The notes beneath the pieces were generated by a model. It made no database searches, had not been told where the DNA came from, and worked only from the letters and a program-made list of their open reading frames with translations. DNA of 13,397 nucleotides from Bacteroidia bacterium (GTDB lineage Bacteria > Bacteroidota > Bacteroidia > NS11-12g > UBA955). Made by a program: the position numbers and the translations under genes. The stretch covers positions 1 to 13,397 of the forward strand of contig JADLHV010000021.1 in NCBI GenBank assembly GCA_020848595.1, in the 5' to 3' direction. Positions 6,825 through 13,397 of the stretch are shown here, one piece after another (the first letter of the stretch is position 1; each line of letters opens with the position of its first letter).

Positions 6825-8071
6825 TTTTTTTTCTTTGCACTAGGAAATAATATATTATTTAATATTAATCTGTAGCCTGGACTATTCGGAAAAAGAGACA
6901 AATTAGTTGGTGGTTCTTCAATAAAATGCTGATAATCTTCTGGGTCATGTCCGCCATAAAAGGTCCAAGTGCCTTTTCCCATACTTCCATGAATGTACCT
7001 TGCTTCATTCAATGACTTGGTTTCACCTAAAATTAATACCTCACTTTTTATTTGCTCTTTTCTAAATCCTGTTGTTTGACCCATAAAACCTTTGATAGTT
7101 TGTGTATGATTCTGACATAACATGGTTGGAATAACATCCCATTTTGCGCTAAAATCAAATAATGTAAAATAATCTGTTTGCTCTGTTACCATTTGATGCG
7201 CAATAGTATTATCAATACTCGCATGTTCATAGGCATATGGACTTTTCTCTATTTTGAAATCCTTGAACGCAAATGTATTATTAAAATTTAGTTTATTCTG
7301 TGCATTTGGATCCATTCCATCGCCATCAAACATACTTTCACAAATATCAACACCCTCTGCAGCTAATGCAATATCATAAGTATCTGTTGCACTGCACATA
7401 GCAAATAAAAAACCGCCGCCTAAAACAAAATCTCTGATTTTCTTTGATACAACTAATTTCATTTCTGAAACTTTTGCATATCCATTTCTTGTTGCACAAG
7501 CTTCATTTTCCTTGACCTCTTCTATATACCAATCAGCATTTCTATATGAACTCCAAAATTTACCATACTGACCAGTAAAATCTTCATGATGTAAATGCAA
7601 CCAATCATACAATAATAACTTGTCATCAATCACTTCATCATCAAATACTTTATCATATGGAATCTCTGCATACTCTAGAACCATAGTAACAGCATCATCC
7701 CACGGCTGCTTACTTTTTGGTGAATACACTGCAATTTTAGGTGCCTTCAACAATTTTACACTCTCCATGTTTGTTTCTGGATTAGAAATCTCTGCATGAA
7801 TAGAATTGGCCTTACTTTCAGTAATCACTTCATAACTAACGCCTCGAATTTTACATTCATTTTCATAACTCACATCAAAATTGAAAAGGAAACTTCCTCC
7901 ATCATAGTTTAATAACCAATCTACCTCACCACCTTTACTTAATACCCAATAGGCAATTCCATAAGATTTCAAGTGATCTTTTTGTGCATCGCCCATACCA
8001 ATAATTATTTGAAGTGCATTTGCTCTTTCAATTCCAAAAATCAATGATATGATTAGCGCAAGTTTTTTCAT
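6812..8071 (-). CDS. Secreted conserved protein often labelled 'asparagine synthetase B'; GATase/ThuA-like, function unknown
   Basis: The 419-residue protein has a signal peptide (residues 1-19, ending in ANA), so it is probably periplasmic. It matches a Bacteroidota family that databases often label asparagine synthetase B. It has neither the N-terminal nucleophile Cys2 nor the SGGxDS ATP-pyrophosphatase loop, so that label is not supported. Landmarks are QPWDD (122-126), YDWLHLHHEDFTG (155-167), GGGFLFAMCSATD (218-230, with Cys226 in a nucleophile-elbow-like turn) and YGGHDPED (372-379). The layout resembles class I glutamine amidotransferase/ThuA-like folds, which is inference. It ends in a lysine-rich tail (413-418). 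The start at 8071 is chosen because ATGA couples it to the crcB stop and places the signal peptide at the N terminus; an in-frame ATG at 8098 would add nine residues inside crcB. Confidence 0.8.
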   Translation of the reverse strand: MKKLALIISLIFGIERANALQIIIGMGDAQKDHLKSYGIAYWVLSKGGEVDWLLNYDGGSFLFNFDVSYENECKIRGVSYEVITESKANSIHAEISNPETNMESVKLLKAPKIAVYSPKSKQPWDDAVTMVLEYAEIPYDKVFDDEVIDDKLLLYDWLHLHHEDFTGQYGKFWSSYRNADWYIEEVKENEACATRNGYAKVSEMKLVVSKKIRDFVLGGGFLFAMCSATDTYDIALAAEGVDICESMFDGDGMDPNAQNKLNFNNTFAFKDFKIEKSPYAYEHASIDNTIAHQMVTEQTDYFTLFDFSAKWDVIPTMLCQNHTQTIKGFMGQTTGFRKEQIKSEVLILGETKSLNEARYIHGSMGKGTWTFYGGHDPEDYQHFIEEPPTNLSLFPNSPGYRLILNNILFPSAKKKKLKT

Positions 8072-8430
8072 TTTATTAAATAATATCCTAAAGCACAAAG
8101 ACCAATTCCTACAAAGTTACTCAATCCAAAATATATGAACGCCATTTGTGTATGATTATTTCTAATTAAATCAAAAAACTCTAGACTAAAGGCTGAAAAA
8201 GTTGTAAATCCACCTAAAAGCCCTGTCATTATAAATAATATGGTCGATTCATTCCACTTAAATTTTATAGCAAGGGCAGTTAAAATACCAATTAAAAAAC
8301 AACCAATTACATTAACTGCAAATGTTGACCAAGGAAATGTATGCCCTTCCAACTTCATAAATAAAAAGCTCATTATATACCTCAATACAGCACCTAAGCC
8401 TCCTCCTATGATTACCAGAATCAAATTCAT
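8068..8430 (-). CDS. crcB: Fluoride ion channel CrcB/Fluc
   Basis: This small inner-membrane protein (120 residues, four membrane segments) exports fluoride passively as a dual-topology dimer. Family marks are GGGLGAVLRY (9-18), Asn40 in WSTFAVNVIGCF (pore-lining Asn), and GLLGGFTTFSAFSLE (70-84) with the conserved Gly-Gly and TTFS that bind the central sodium ion and line the pore with phenylalanines. Length is normal for a single-gene Fluc homodimer; only one copy is present. Both its ends overlap neighbours by ATGA (8068-8071 and 8427-8430). There is therefore no room for its own leader, and no fluoride riboswitch sits directly upstream. Expression must follow the operon. Confidence 0.95.
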   Translation of the reverse strand: MNLILVIIGGGLGAVLRYIMSFLFMKLEGHTFPWSTFAVNVIGCFLIGILTALAIKFKWNESTILFIMTGLLGGFTTFSAFSLEFFDLIRNNHTQMAFIYFGLSNFVGIGLCALGYYLIK

Positions 8431-9341
8431 CTATTCTCTGCAATATTCAATTGTTTACTTACTAATGCTAATCCTTCTTCAAATGAATGTGGCGAATATC
8501 CGAGGTCTTTCATTGCCTTTTCGATTATAAATCCTGTAATTGGTGGTCGCACTGCAGCTTGATTCAAAGTTGTTGAATCACTTTTCGACATGCCTGCTTT
8601 ACTCAAATTATAAAAATCTGCAACACGCTCTACCAATTCATATATGCTCATAAAATCCTTGCCAGAAATATTATATATGCCTTGTGCATTTTTATCTTCT
8701 GCTAAAAAACACCCCATCGCCAAATCCTCAGCTAAAGTTGGGGTCCTAAACTGATCGTCTACAACTTTAATTGCTTGTCCTTTTTCTAATGCACCTTTAG
8801 CCCAAAGAACTATGTTCGAACGGCTCATATCTTTTACTACTCCATATACTAATACTGTCCTAAGAATCGCCCAGCGTTTAGTAATACGTTTTACCAATTC
8901 TTCTCCTTTTAATTTAGAATGCCCGTAATAACTCAATGGTTTCGGCACCTCATTTTCATCAACTGGACCATGTGTTCCGTCAAAAATAAAATCTGTAGAC
9001 AAATGAATCATTTGGGTACCAAAAAGCAAACAAGCTTCGGCTAACAATTCAACAGCTTTTACATTTAATCTATCACACGATTCATGATCGGTTTCGCAAG
9101 CATCAACATTAGTCATCGCTGCTGTATGAATCAATGTATCAGGTCTATATTTTTCAAAGACCTCTTGTACATTTAAATAATCCGATATGTCTAATTCAGC
9201 GTATTCGAACTTTTCTCTTTCAGGATGTCTGCATGGCCCTAATCCAGTTGCAATAATCTTCTTATCTGGTTTACTTAGGTATAAGTCAATTAATTTCTGT
9301 CCCAATAATCCATTGGCACCCGTTATCATTATTTTTTTCAT
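8427..9341 (-). CDS. RmlD-like SDR-family NAD(P)-dependent sugar reductase
   Basis: This 304-residue cytosolic extended short-chain dehydrogenase resembles dTDP-4-dehydrorhamnose reductase. It has the nucleotide-binding GANGLLGQ (8-15), HTAAMTNVDACE (72-83), the catalytic STDFIFDG (115-122), and YYGHSK (138-143) carrying the YxxxK pair Tyr139/Lys143. DQFRTPTLAEDLA (196-208) and RPP (265-267) are also typical of RmlD. No rmlA, rmlB or rmlC is in the window, and its neighbours are a DUF1573 protein and a fluoride channel, so the true substrate is open. It overlaps the DUF1573 stop (ATGA, 9338-9341) and the crcB start (8427-8430). MAT2B-like roles are an alternative within the same family. Confidence 0.85.
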   Translation of the reverse strand: MKKIMITGANGLLGQKLIDLYLSKPDKKIIATGLGPCRHPEREKFEYAELDISDYLNVQEVFEKYRPDTLIHTAAMTNVDACETDHESCDRLNVKAVELLAEACLLFGTQMIHLSTDFIFDGTHGPVDENEVPKPLSYYGHSKLKGEELVKRITKRWAILRTVLVYGVVKDMSRSNIVLWAKGALEKGQAIKVVDDQFRTPTLAEDLAMGCFLAEDKNAQGIYNISGKDFMSIYELVERVADFYNLSKAGMSKSDSTTLNQAAVRPPITGFIIEKAMKDLGYSPHSFEEGLALVSKQLNIAENR

Positions 9342-9823
9342 TTGTTCTTACGTTTTCTTCTATGTAACTTTTCTTTTTTTAAAGAACTTGAATCATTTTG
9401 ACTTTTCTTATAAGTTTCTAAATCCTTTTTAAATTCCATATTAACGACTTTAACTTTAAATCGTGCATACCTTTCATCCCCATTATTAATGATTATAACT
9501 TCTTTAATCAAATCGTGGCCTCCAAATCCTTTACTATGAAAAGCTACTCTTATAAAACCTCGTTCTCCAGGTTTAATTGGACCTTTTGTATAAGAGGGAT
9601 GTGTACAGCCACATGCAGGCCAAGCTTGCTTAATTATTAAATCGGCATCACCTATATTAGTAAACCAAAATTCATAAACGAATGAATCGCCTTCTGCTAC
9701 TGTACCAAAGTCTGCCGTATCTACATCGAACTTTAGATTAGCCCTTGGTTCAGTTACCTGTTGAGCCCAAGAAGTTGCTGCAAAAAAAAGCATTCCAAAA
9801 AAAATTAGCCTTTTGTCGAACAT
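9338..9823 (-). CDS. Secreted DUF1573 domain protein
   Basis: The 161-residue protein starts with a type I signal peptide (about 1-20, ending SWA before QQ), then a DUF1573 immunoglobulin-like beta domain (about 28-128) with the typical FGTV(38-41), FWFTNIGD (52-59) and CGCTHPSY (71-78) segments. A very basic tail (149-161) ends the protein. It is probably periplasmic or surface exposed; DUF1573 domains are related to ASH/MSP-like domains and no enzyme activity is known. It is the first gene of a four-gene chain linked by ATGA overlaps. The start at 9823 gives a clean signal peptide, and a promoter-like box sits six bases upstream. Confidence 0.85.
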   Translation of the reverse strand: MFDKRLIFFGMLFFAATSWAQQVTEPRANLKFDVDTADFGTVAEGDSFVYEFWFTNIGDADLIIKQAWPACGCTHPSYTKGPIKPGERGFIRVAFHSKGFGGHDLIKEVIIINNGDERYARFKVKVVNMEFKKDLETYKKSQNDSSSLKKEKLHRRKRKNK

Positions 9824-9829
9824 AAATCA

Positions 9830-9837
9830 CGAAATTA
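9830..9837 (-). promoter_or_regulatory. Putative -7 box for the DUF1573-rmlD-crcB operon
   Basis: TAATTTCG on the minus strand differs from TAnnTTTG at one base and ends 6 bases before the ATG at 9823. The whole divergent spacer is only 39 bases, so this box and the one for the M13 gene face away from each other almost back to back. No good -33 element is seen. Confidence 0.3.
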
Positions 9838-9849
9838 CTGAAAAATTCT

Positions 9850-9857
9850 TAATCTTG
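9850..9857 (+). promoter_or_regulatory. Putative -7 box for the M13 peptidase gene
   Basis: TAATCTTG matches TAnnTTTG at all but one position and ends 5 bases before the ATG at 9863. Transcription would then begin almost at the start codon. It lies 12 bases from the opposite-facing box at 9830-9837. No clear -33 element is visible. Confidence 0.3.
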
Positions 9858-9862
9858 CCACC

Positions 9863-11932
9863 ATGAAACGACTAATCACAAGATTTCTAGTATGGACAAC
9901 CCCAGCTTTATTGATAGCGGCTTGCTCCAACTCTGGTAAAACCTCCTCTACTGATTCAAACGACAGCATGATGAAAACAATTCCAGCCTTTGATACGACT
10001 TCAATTGATAAGGCCTACCGACCTCAAGACGATTTTGACAGTTTCGCTAATGGCAACTGGAAAAAACTCAATCCAATCCCCTCCACTGAAGGTACTTGGG
10101 GTGCCTTTGGAATTCTAGATAAAGAAAATAGTGAGGTTAAATTAAAAGGAATTATTGATGCTGCAACTCAAAACAAAAACAATGAAGTTGGCAGTGATGA
10201 ACAAAAAATTGCTGATATGTATCGGTCTTTTATGGATACCGTTACTATTGAAAAACTTGGTCTTGCTCCATTAAAATCCTACATCGACAAAATTAATTCA
10301 GTTAATGACCTTAATCAATGGGTGAAACTTAGTGGTGAACTTCAAAAAATTGGTGTTTCCTCTGTTTTAGGTATTTATGTTGATGCTGATGATAGAAATA
10401 GTAAAATGAATGCCGTTAAATGGGTTCAATCTGGTTTAAGTCTTGGTGAAAAAAGTTACTATTCTGGAAAAGACGAACGAATGACTATGATTAGAGATGA
10501 GTTTGTAAAACACGTTGACAAAATGATGGCGCTTTCGGCAAAACCTTTTCTAAACGCTGGACAAACTCTATTGCAATTCGAAACACAACTCGCTGCTTAT
10601 CAAATGAGTAATGTCGAAATGAGAGACCCAATTAAGACCTACAATAAAATTGCTATGGCAGATTTGAAAACGCTTTCTAAAAATGTTAATTGGATTGAAT
10701 TTGCAGCAGCTCAAGGCATTTCTACTGATACTATAATTGTTCATAATAAAAAATACTATACTGACTTAAATACTTTGTTAAGTAAAACACCTTTAGAAAC
10801 CTTAAAATTATATACTTACTATAAATTAATATCTACATTCTCAACTTATTTAACTAAAGATATTAAAAATGAGAAATTTAATTTTTATGGCACAATAAAG
10901 AGTGGAATTAAAGAACAGAAAAAGAGAGATATACAAGCTATTGACATAACTGAAGGTTTAGGTGATGGAAATATTTTAGGTAGACTTTATGTGAAAAAAT
11001 ACTTCCCTGAATCATCTAAGAAAAAAGTAGCTGAAATGATCGAAAATGTTCGTGCTGTTTATGGTGAAAGAATTGAAAAATTGACTTGGATGAGCGCAGC
11101 AACTAAAGATATGGCTAAGAAAAAACTCTCGAGCTTTACATATAAAATTGGTTACCCTGATAAATGGGATGATTATTCTACTATTACAGTAAAATCAAAT
11201 GCATTACTAGAGAATGTTATTAGTAACACCCTATGGAGTCACGAAAAAATGCTAAAAGATATCGGCAAACCAGTCGATAAGTCTCGTTGGTATATGGCAC
11301 CTCAAATGGTTAACGCTTATTATAATCCACTTAATAATGAAGTTGTCTTTCCTGCCGGTATTTTACAAGCCCCTTTCTTTAATGCCAATGCCGATGATGC
11401 CGTTAATTATGGTGGTATTATTGCTGTTATTGGACACGAATTCACGCATGGATTTGATGATCAAGGCGCTCAATACGATGATCAAGGTAATCTTAAAAAT
11501 TGGTGGACTGAAGAAGATGGTAAAAACTTCTCTATCCTTGGAAAAAAATATATTTCTTACTTTTCCAATTTTGAAGCTTTGCCTGGTATTCATATAAATG
11601 GTGAATTGACTATAGGTGAGAATATTGCAGATTTAGGTGGACTTACTCTTGCCTACTACGCTCTTGTTCGTTCTATGAAAGGCAAATCTGAACCTGCTCC
11701 AATTGATGGCTTTACTTGGCAACAACGCTTTTATCTAAGCTGGGCTCAAGTTTGGCATAATAATATAAAGGCCGAAGAATTGCGTAACCGATTACAAACC
11801 GACCCTCATTCTCCTGCCAGATATAGAATTAATGGACCATTAAAGCACTTACCAGAATTTTATGAAGCTTGGGGTGTAAAAGAAGGTGACAAAATGTGGA
11901 TTCCTGCTGACCAAAGAGTTAGTATCTGGTAA
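9863..11932 (+). CDS. M13 family (neprilysin-like) zinc metalloendopeptidase, lipoprotein
   Basis: This is a 689-residue oligopeptidase of the neprilysin/PepO family. A lipoprotein signal ends in LIAAC (Cys21 would be lipidated), so it is membrane anchored outside the cytoplasm. The residues after the Cys (SNSGK) show no acidic surface-export signal, so the periplasmic side is more likely, as inference. The M13 N-terminal domain begins at about 48-80. The catalytic domain has NAYYNP (484-489) and VVFPAGILQAPFF (494-506), which bind peptide substrate, the zinc helix HEFTH (525-529), and ENIAD (586-590), giving the third zinc ligand Glu586. It ends in RVSIW, matching the conserved hydrophobic/Trp end of the family. 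Length is normal and no key residue is missing. A strong terminator follows, so it is probably a single-gene unit. Confidence 0.95.
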   Translation: MKRLITRFLVWTTPALLIAACSNSGKTSSTDSNDSMMKTIPAFDTTSIDKAYRPQDDFDSFANGNWKKLNPIPSTEGTWGAFGILDKENSEVKLKGIIDAATQNKNNEVGSDEQKIADMYRSFMDTVTIEKLGLAPLKSYIDKINSVNDLNQWVKLSGELQKIGVSSVLGIYVDADDRNSKMNAVKWVQSGLSLGEKSYYSGKDERMTMIRDEFVKHVDKMMALSAKPFLNAGQTLLQFETQLAAYQMSNVEMRDPIKTYNKIAMADLKTLSKNVNWIEFAAAQGISTDTIIVHNKKYYTDLNTLLSKTPLETLKLYTYYKLISTFSTYLTKDIKNEKFNFYGTIKSGIKEQKKRDIQAIDITEGLGDGNILGRLYVKKYFPESSKKKVAEMIENVRAVYGERIEKLTWMSAATKDMAKKKLSSFTYKIGYPDKWDDYSTITVKSNALLENVISNTLWSHEKMLKDIGKPVDKSRWYMAPQMVNAYYNPLNNEVVFPAGILQAPFFNANADDAVNYGGIIAVIGHEFTHGFDDQGAQYDDQGNLKNWWTEEDGKNFSILGKKYISYFSNFEALPGIHINGELTIGENIADLGGLTLAYYALVRSMKGKSEPAPIDGFTWQQRFYLSWAQVWHNNIKAEELRNRLQTDPHSPARYRINGPLKHLPEFYEAWGVKEGDKMWIPADQRVSIW

Positions 11933-11951
11933 CAATATATTTTTCTAAATT

Positions 11952-11991
11952 AACTGCGATTAGTGTTCATCATTTAATCGCAGTTTTTTTT
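11952..11991 (+). terminator. Intrinsic terminator after the M13 peptidase gene
   Basis: An 11-bp perfect stem, AACTGCGATTA (11952-11962) with TAATCGCAGTT (11975-11985), closes a 12-base loop and is followed by a run of eight T (11984-11991). It lies 19 bases after the stop codon and separates the M13 gene from radA. Confidence 0.88.
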
Positions 11992-12031
11992 GCCCCTTAG
12001 TTTTTAAAATGTACTTAAAACGCATTATAGC

Positions 12032-12050
12032 TTGCTAAACTTTTGCTAAA
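12032..12050. repeat. Direct repeat TTGCTAAA spaced 11 bp, upstream of radA
   Basis: TTGCTAAA occurs at 12032-12039 and again at 12043-12050, an offset of 11 bases or about one helical turn. It lies in the 177-base AT-rich spacer between the terminator and radA, which otherwise holds no gene I can support. The spacing would suit a protein binding one face of DNA, but a chance repeat in AT-rich sequence is equally possible. Confidence 0.25.
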
Positions 12051-12148
12051 AATTAGAAAAGCATTCTGTTCTAATGTGCAATTTCTATCAAATATTTACT
12101 ACAAGTCTTTTGTGTATAATAGACATGTAAAAATCTCTAAAAAAAATG

Positions 12149-12156
12149 CACCTTTG
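12149..12156 (+). promoter_or_regulatory. Possible -7 box for radA
   Basis: CACCTTTG matches TAnnTTTG except for the first base and ends 12 bases before the ATG at 12169. No convincing -33 element was found. CTTTG (12152-12156) and CAAAG (12164-12168) form a 5-bp inverted repeat that reaches the base before the ATG. Confidence 0.25.
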
Positions 12157-12168
12157 TGATTCTCAAAG

Positions 12169-13397
12169 ATGTCTAAAGCAATAGTCAAGTATTTCTGCAA
12201 GAACTGTGGTCATCAAGCTTCTAAATGGCTTGGCAAATGTCCTTCATGCGAAACTTGGAATAGCTTCACTGAAGAAGTCGTTCAAAAATCTACTGGTGCA
12301 GCTAAATTATGGTCTAAACAAGGCACCCTGCCTGTCCAAGCTATTAAAATACATGAAATAATTGAAGGTGCTGAACAACGCAGCGTTCTACCAGATAATG
12401 AGCTCAACCGAGTTCTAGGTGGTGGATTAGTTAGCGGGTCTATTACATTGATAGGCGGAGAACCAGGTATAGGTAAATCTACACTTTTACTTCAATTGGC
12501 TTTACAAGTACAAAAAAAGGTGCTTTATATCAGTGGTGAAGAAAGTGAATCTCAAATAAAAATGCGTGCCGAAAGAATTGGTATAAAAAACCCTAATTGC
12601 TATGTATTATGCGAGACATCTCTATCAAGCCTTTTAAAACATCTTGAAAAAGATATTCCAGAAATTTTAATCATCGACTCGGTTCAAACGCTCTCAACTG
12701 AAACTATCGACTCTCCTCCAGGTAGTATTAGTCAAATTAAAGAATGTACTGGCGAATTACTCCGTTTTGCTAAAACTACTAATGTTCCTGTTTTTCTTAT
12801 AGGTCATATTAATAAGGATGGTAATATTGCTGGACCTAAGGTTCTAGAACACATGGTAGATACAGTCCTACAATTTGAAGGGGATAGACATTATAACTAC
12901 CGAATACTTAGAACTCTTAAAAATCGTTTTGGTTCAGCATCAGAAATCGGTATTTACGAGATGAAAGGAAGTGGATTAAGAGAAATTGAAAATCCTTCTG
13001 AAATATTAATTAGTGAAAGAGAAGAATATTTAAGTGGAATAAGTATAAGCTGCGCTGTAGAAGGCATTAGACCAATTCTACTCGAAACTCAAGCTTTAGT
13101 GAGCTCGGCTGTTTATGGAACACCTCAAAGAACAAGTAATGGTTTTGATCTGCGAAGATTAAGTATGTTACTTGCTGTTCTAGAAAAAAGATGTGGCTTT
13201 CAATTGGGCATTAAAGATGTATTTATTAATATAGCTGGTGGTATGAAACTCGAAGATCCTGGTCTTGATTTAGGAATAGTAGCCTCAATATTGTCTTCAT
13301 ATCAAAATGTTGCTATCGATAAAAACATTGCTTTTGATGGAGAAATTGGACTAAGTGGGGAAGTAAGAGCTGTATCAAGAATCGAACAACGCATTTC
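12169..13397 (+). CDS. radA: DNA repair protein RadA/Sms, 3' end cut by window edge
   Basis: RadA is a cytosolic RecA-like ATPase that promotes branch migration during recombination and repair. The first 409 residues are visible, with about 45-50 expected beyond the edge. It begins with a four-cysteine zinc finger (C10, C13, C24, C27 in CKNCG and CPSC), then the ATPase core with Walker A GGEPGIGKST (96-105), Walker B-like ILIID (166-170) and the RadA-specific KNRFG motif (251-255). The Lon-protease-like domain begins at about residue 285. In Lon itself this region is proteolytic; RadA lacks that activity. All signature motifs are intact. It follows a strong terminator, so it is transcribed on its own. 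The ATG at 12169 places the zinc finger at the usual distance. Confidence 0.97.
   Translation, partial: MSKAIVKYFCKNCGHQASKWLGKCPSCETWNSFTEEVVQKSTGAAKLWSKQGTLPVQAIKIHEIIEGAEQRSVLPDNELNRVLGGGLVSGSITLIGGEPGIGKSTLLLQLALQVQKKVLYISGEESESQIKMRAERIGIKNPNCYVLCETSLSSLLKHLEKDIPEILIIDSVQTLSTETIDSPPGSISQIKECTGELLRFAKTTNVPVFLIGHINKDGNIAGPKVLEHMVDTVLQFEGDRHYNYRILRTLKNRFGSASEIGIYEMKGSGLREIENPSEILISEREEYLSGISISCAVEGIRPILLETQALVSSAVYGTPQRTSNGFDLRRLSMLLAVLEKRCGFQLGIKDVFINIAGGMKLEDPGLDLGIVASILSSYQNVAIDKNIAFDGEIGLSGEVRAVSRIEQRI

Noticed and set aside
8072..8098. Upstream in-frame ATG that would lengthen the 'asparagine synthetase B'-like protein by nine residues
   Set aside because: It lies inside crcB and would bury the signal peptide behind extra residues. 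The ATG at 8071 forms the same ATGA junction as the other genes of the operon.
8427..8500. Fluoride riboswitch before crcB
   Set aside because: The crcB ATG overlaps the stop of the upstream gene and all upstream sequence is coding, so there is no leader for the riboswitch pseudoknot.
11363..11593. Antisense open frame in the catalytic region of the M13 peptidase
   Set aside because: It lies opposite the highly conserved zinc-binding region and has no independent support such as a domain or start signal.
1..13397. CRISPR array, insertion sequence, prophage, toxin-antitoxin pair, tRNA or rRNA
   Set aside because: Reading both strands I found no regular spaced repeats, no transposase or terminal inverted repeats, no paired small genes and no RNA gene signatures.

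Overview
The window comes from a low-GC (roughly one third GC by eye) member of the Bacteroidota. Four things point there: promoter-like boxes of the TAnnTTTG type just upstream of several starts, no visible Shine-Dalgarno sequences, a bacterial geranylgeranylglyceryl phosphate synthase, and several families common in the phylum (DUF3109, DUF1573, and the secreted family often mislabelled asparagine synthetase B). I cannot name the genus. I see no mobile element, CRISPR array, rRNA or tRNA. This is chromosomal housekeeping sequence with some poorly characterised families in it.

Left part (1-3601). The 5' part of a class II (B12-dependent) ribonucleotide reductase gene runs leftward off the edge. 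A 254-bp divergent intergenic region separates it from a rightward pair: a geranylgeranylglyceryl phosphate synthase and, 11 bp later, a 480-residue polytopic membrane protein that starts with TTG and resembles GT-C-type glycosyltransferases. The nrdJ leader region holds a promoter-like sequence followed by an imperfect inverted repeat that would form the very 5' end of the transcript. The first 37 codons of nrdJ have a base composition unlike the rest of the gene.

Middle (3628-6571, rightward). purK and purE carry out the two-step conversion of AIR to CAIR in purine synthesis. They are followed by a cysteine-rich DUF3109 protein, whose ATG overlaps the purE stop (ATGA), and a SprT-like zinc metallopeptidase that starts at GTG. 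The last gene meets a leftward pspC gene head-on, and the two stop codons share a TTATAA palindrome.

Right-middle (6566-9823, leftward). Four genes are joined by three consecutive ATGA overlaps: a secreted DUF1573 protein, an RmlD-like NAD(P)-dependent sugar reductase, the fluoride channel CrcB/Fluc, and the secreted 'asparagine synthetase B'-labelled protein. A small PspC-domain protein follows and appears to have its own promoter. The 'asparagine synthetase B' protein shows none of the asparagine synthetase signatures and looks more like a class I glutamine amidotransferase/ThuA-type fold. It is the least understood conserved gene here and, to me, the most interesting.

Right part (9863-13397, rightward). 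A lipoprotein M13 (neprilysin-like) zinc endopeptidase is divergent from the DUF1573 operon across only 39 bp. It ends in a strong intrinsic terminator, after which the DNA-repair gene radA starts and runs off the right edge. Several promoter-like boxes lie so close to start codons that many transcripts here would have almost no leader. I did not find an obvious new defence, mobile or RNA-based system in this window.
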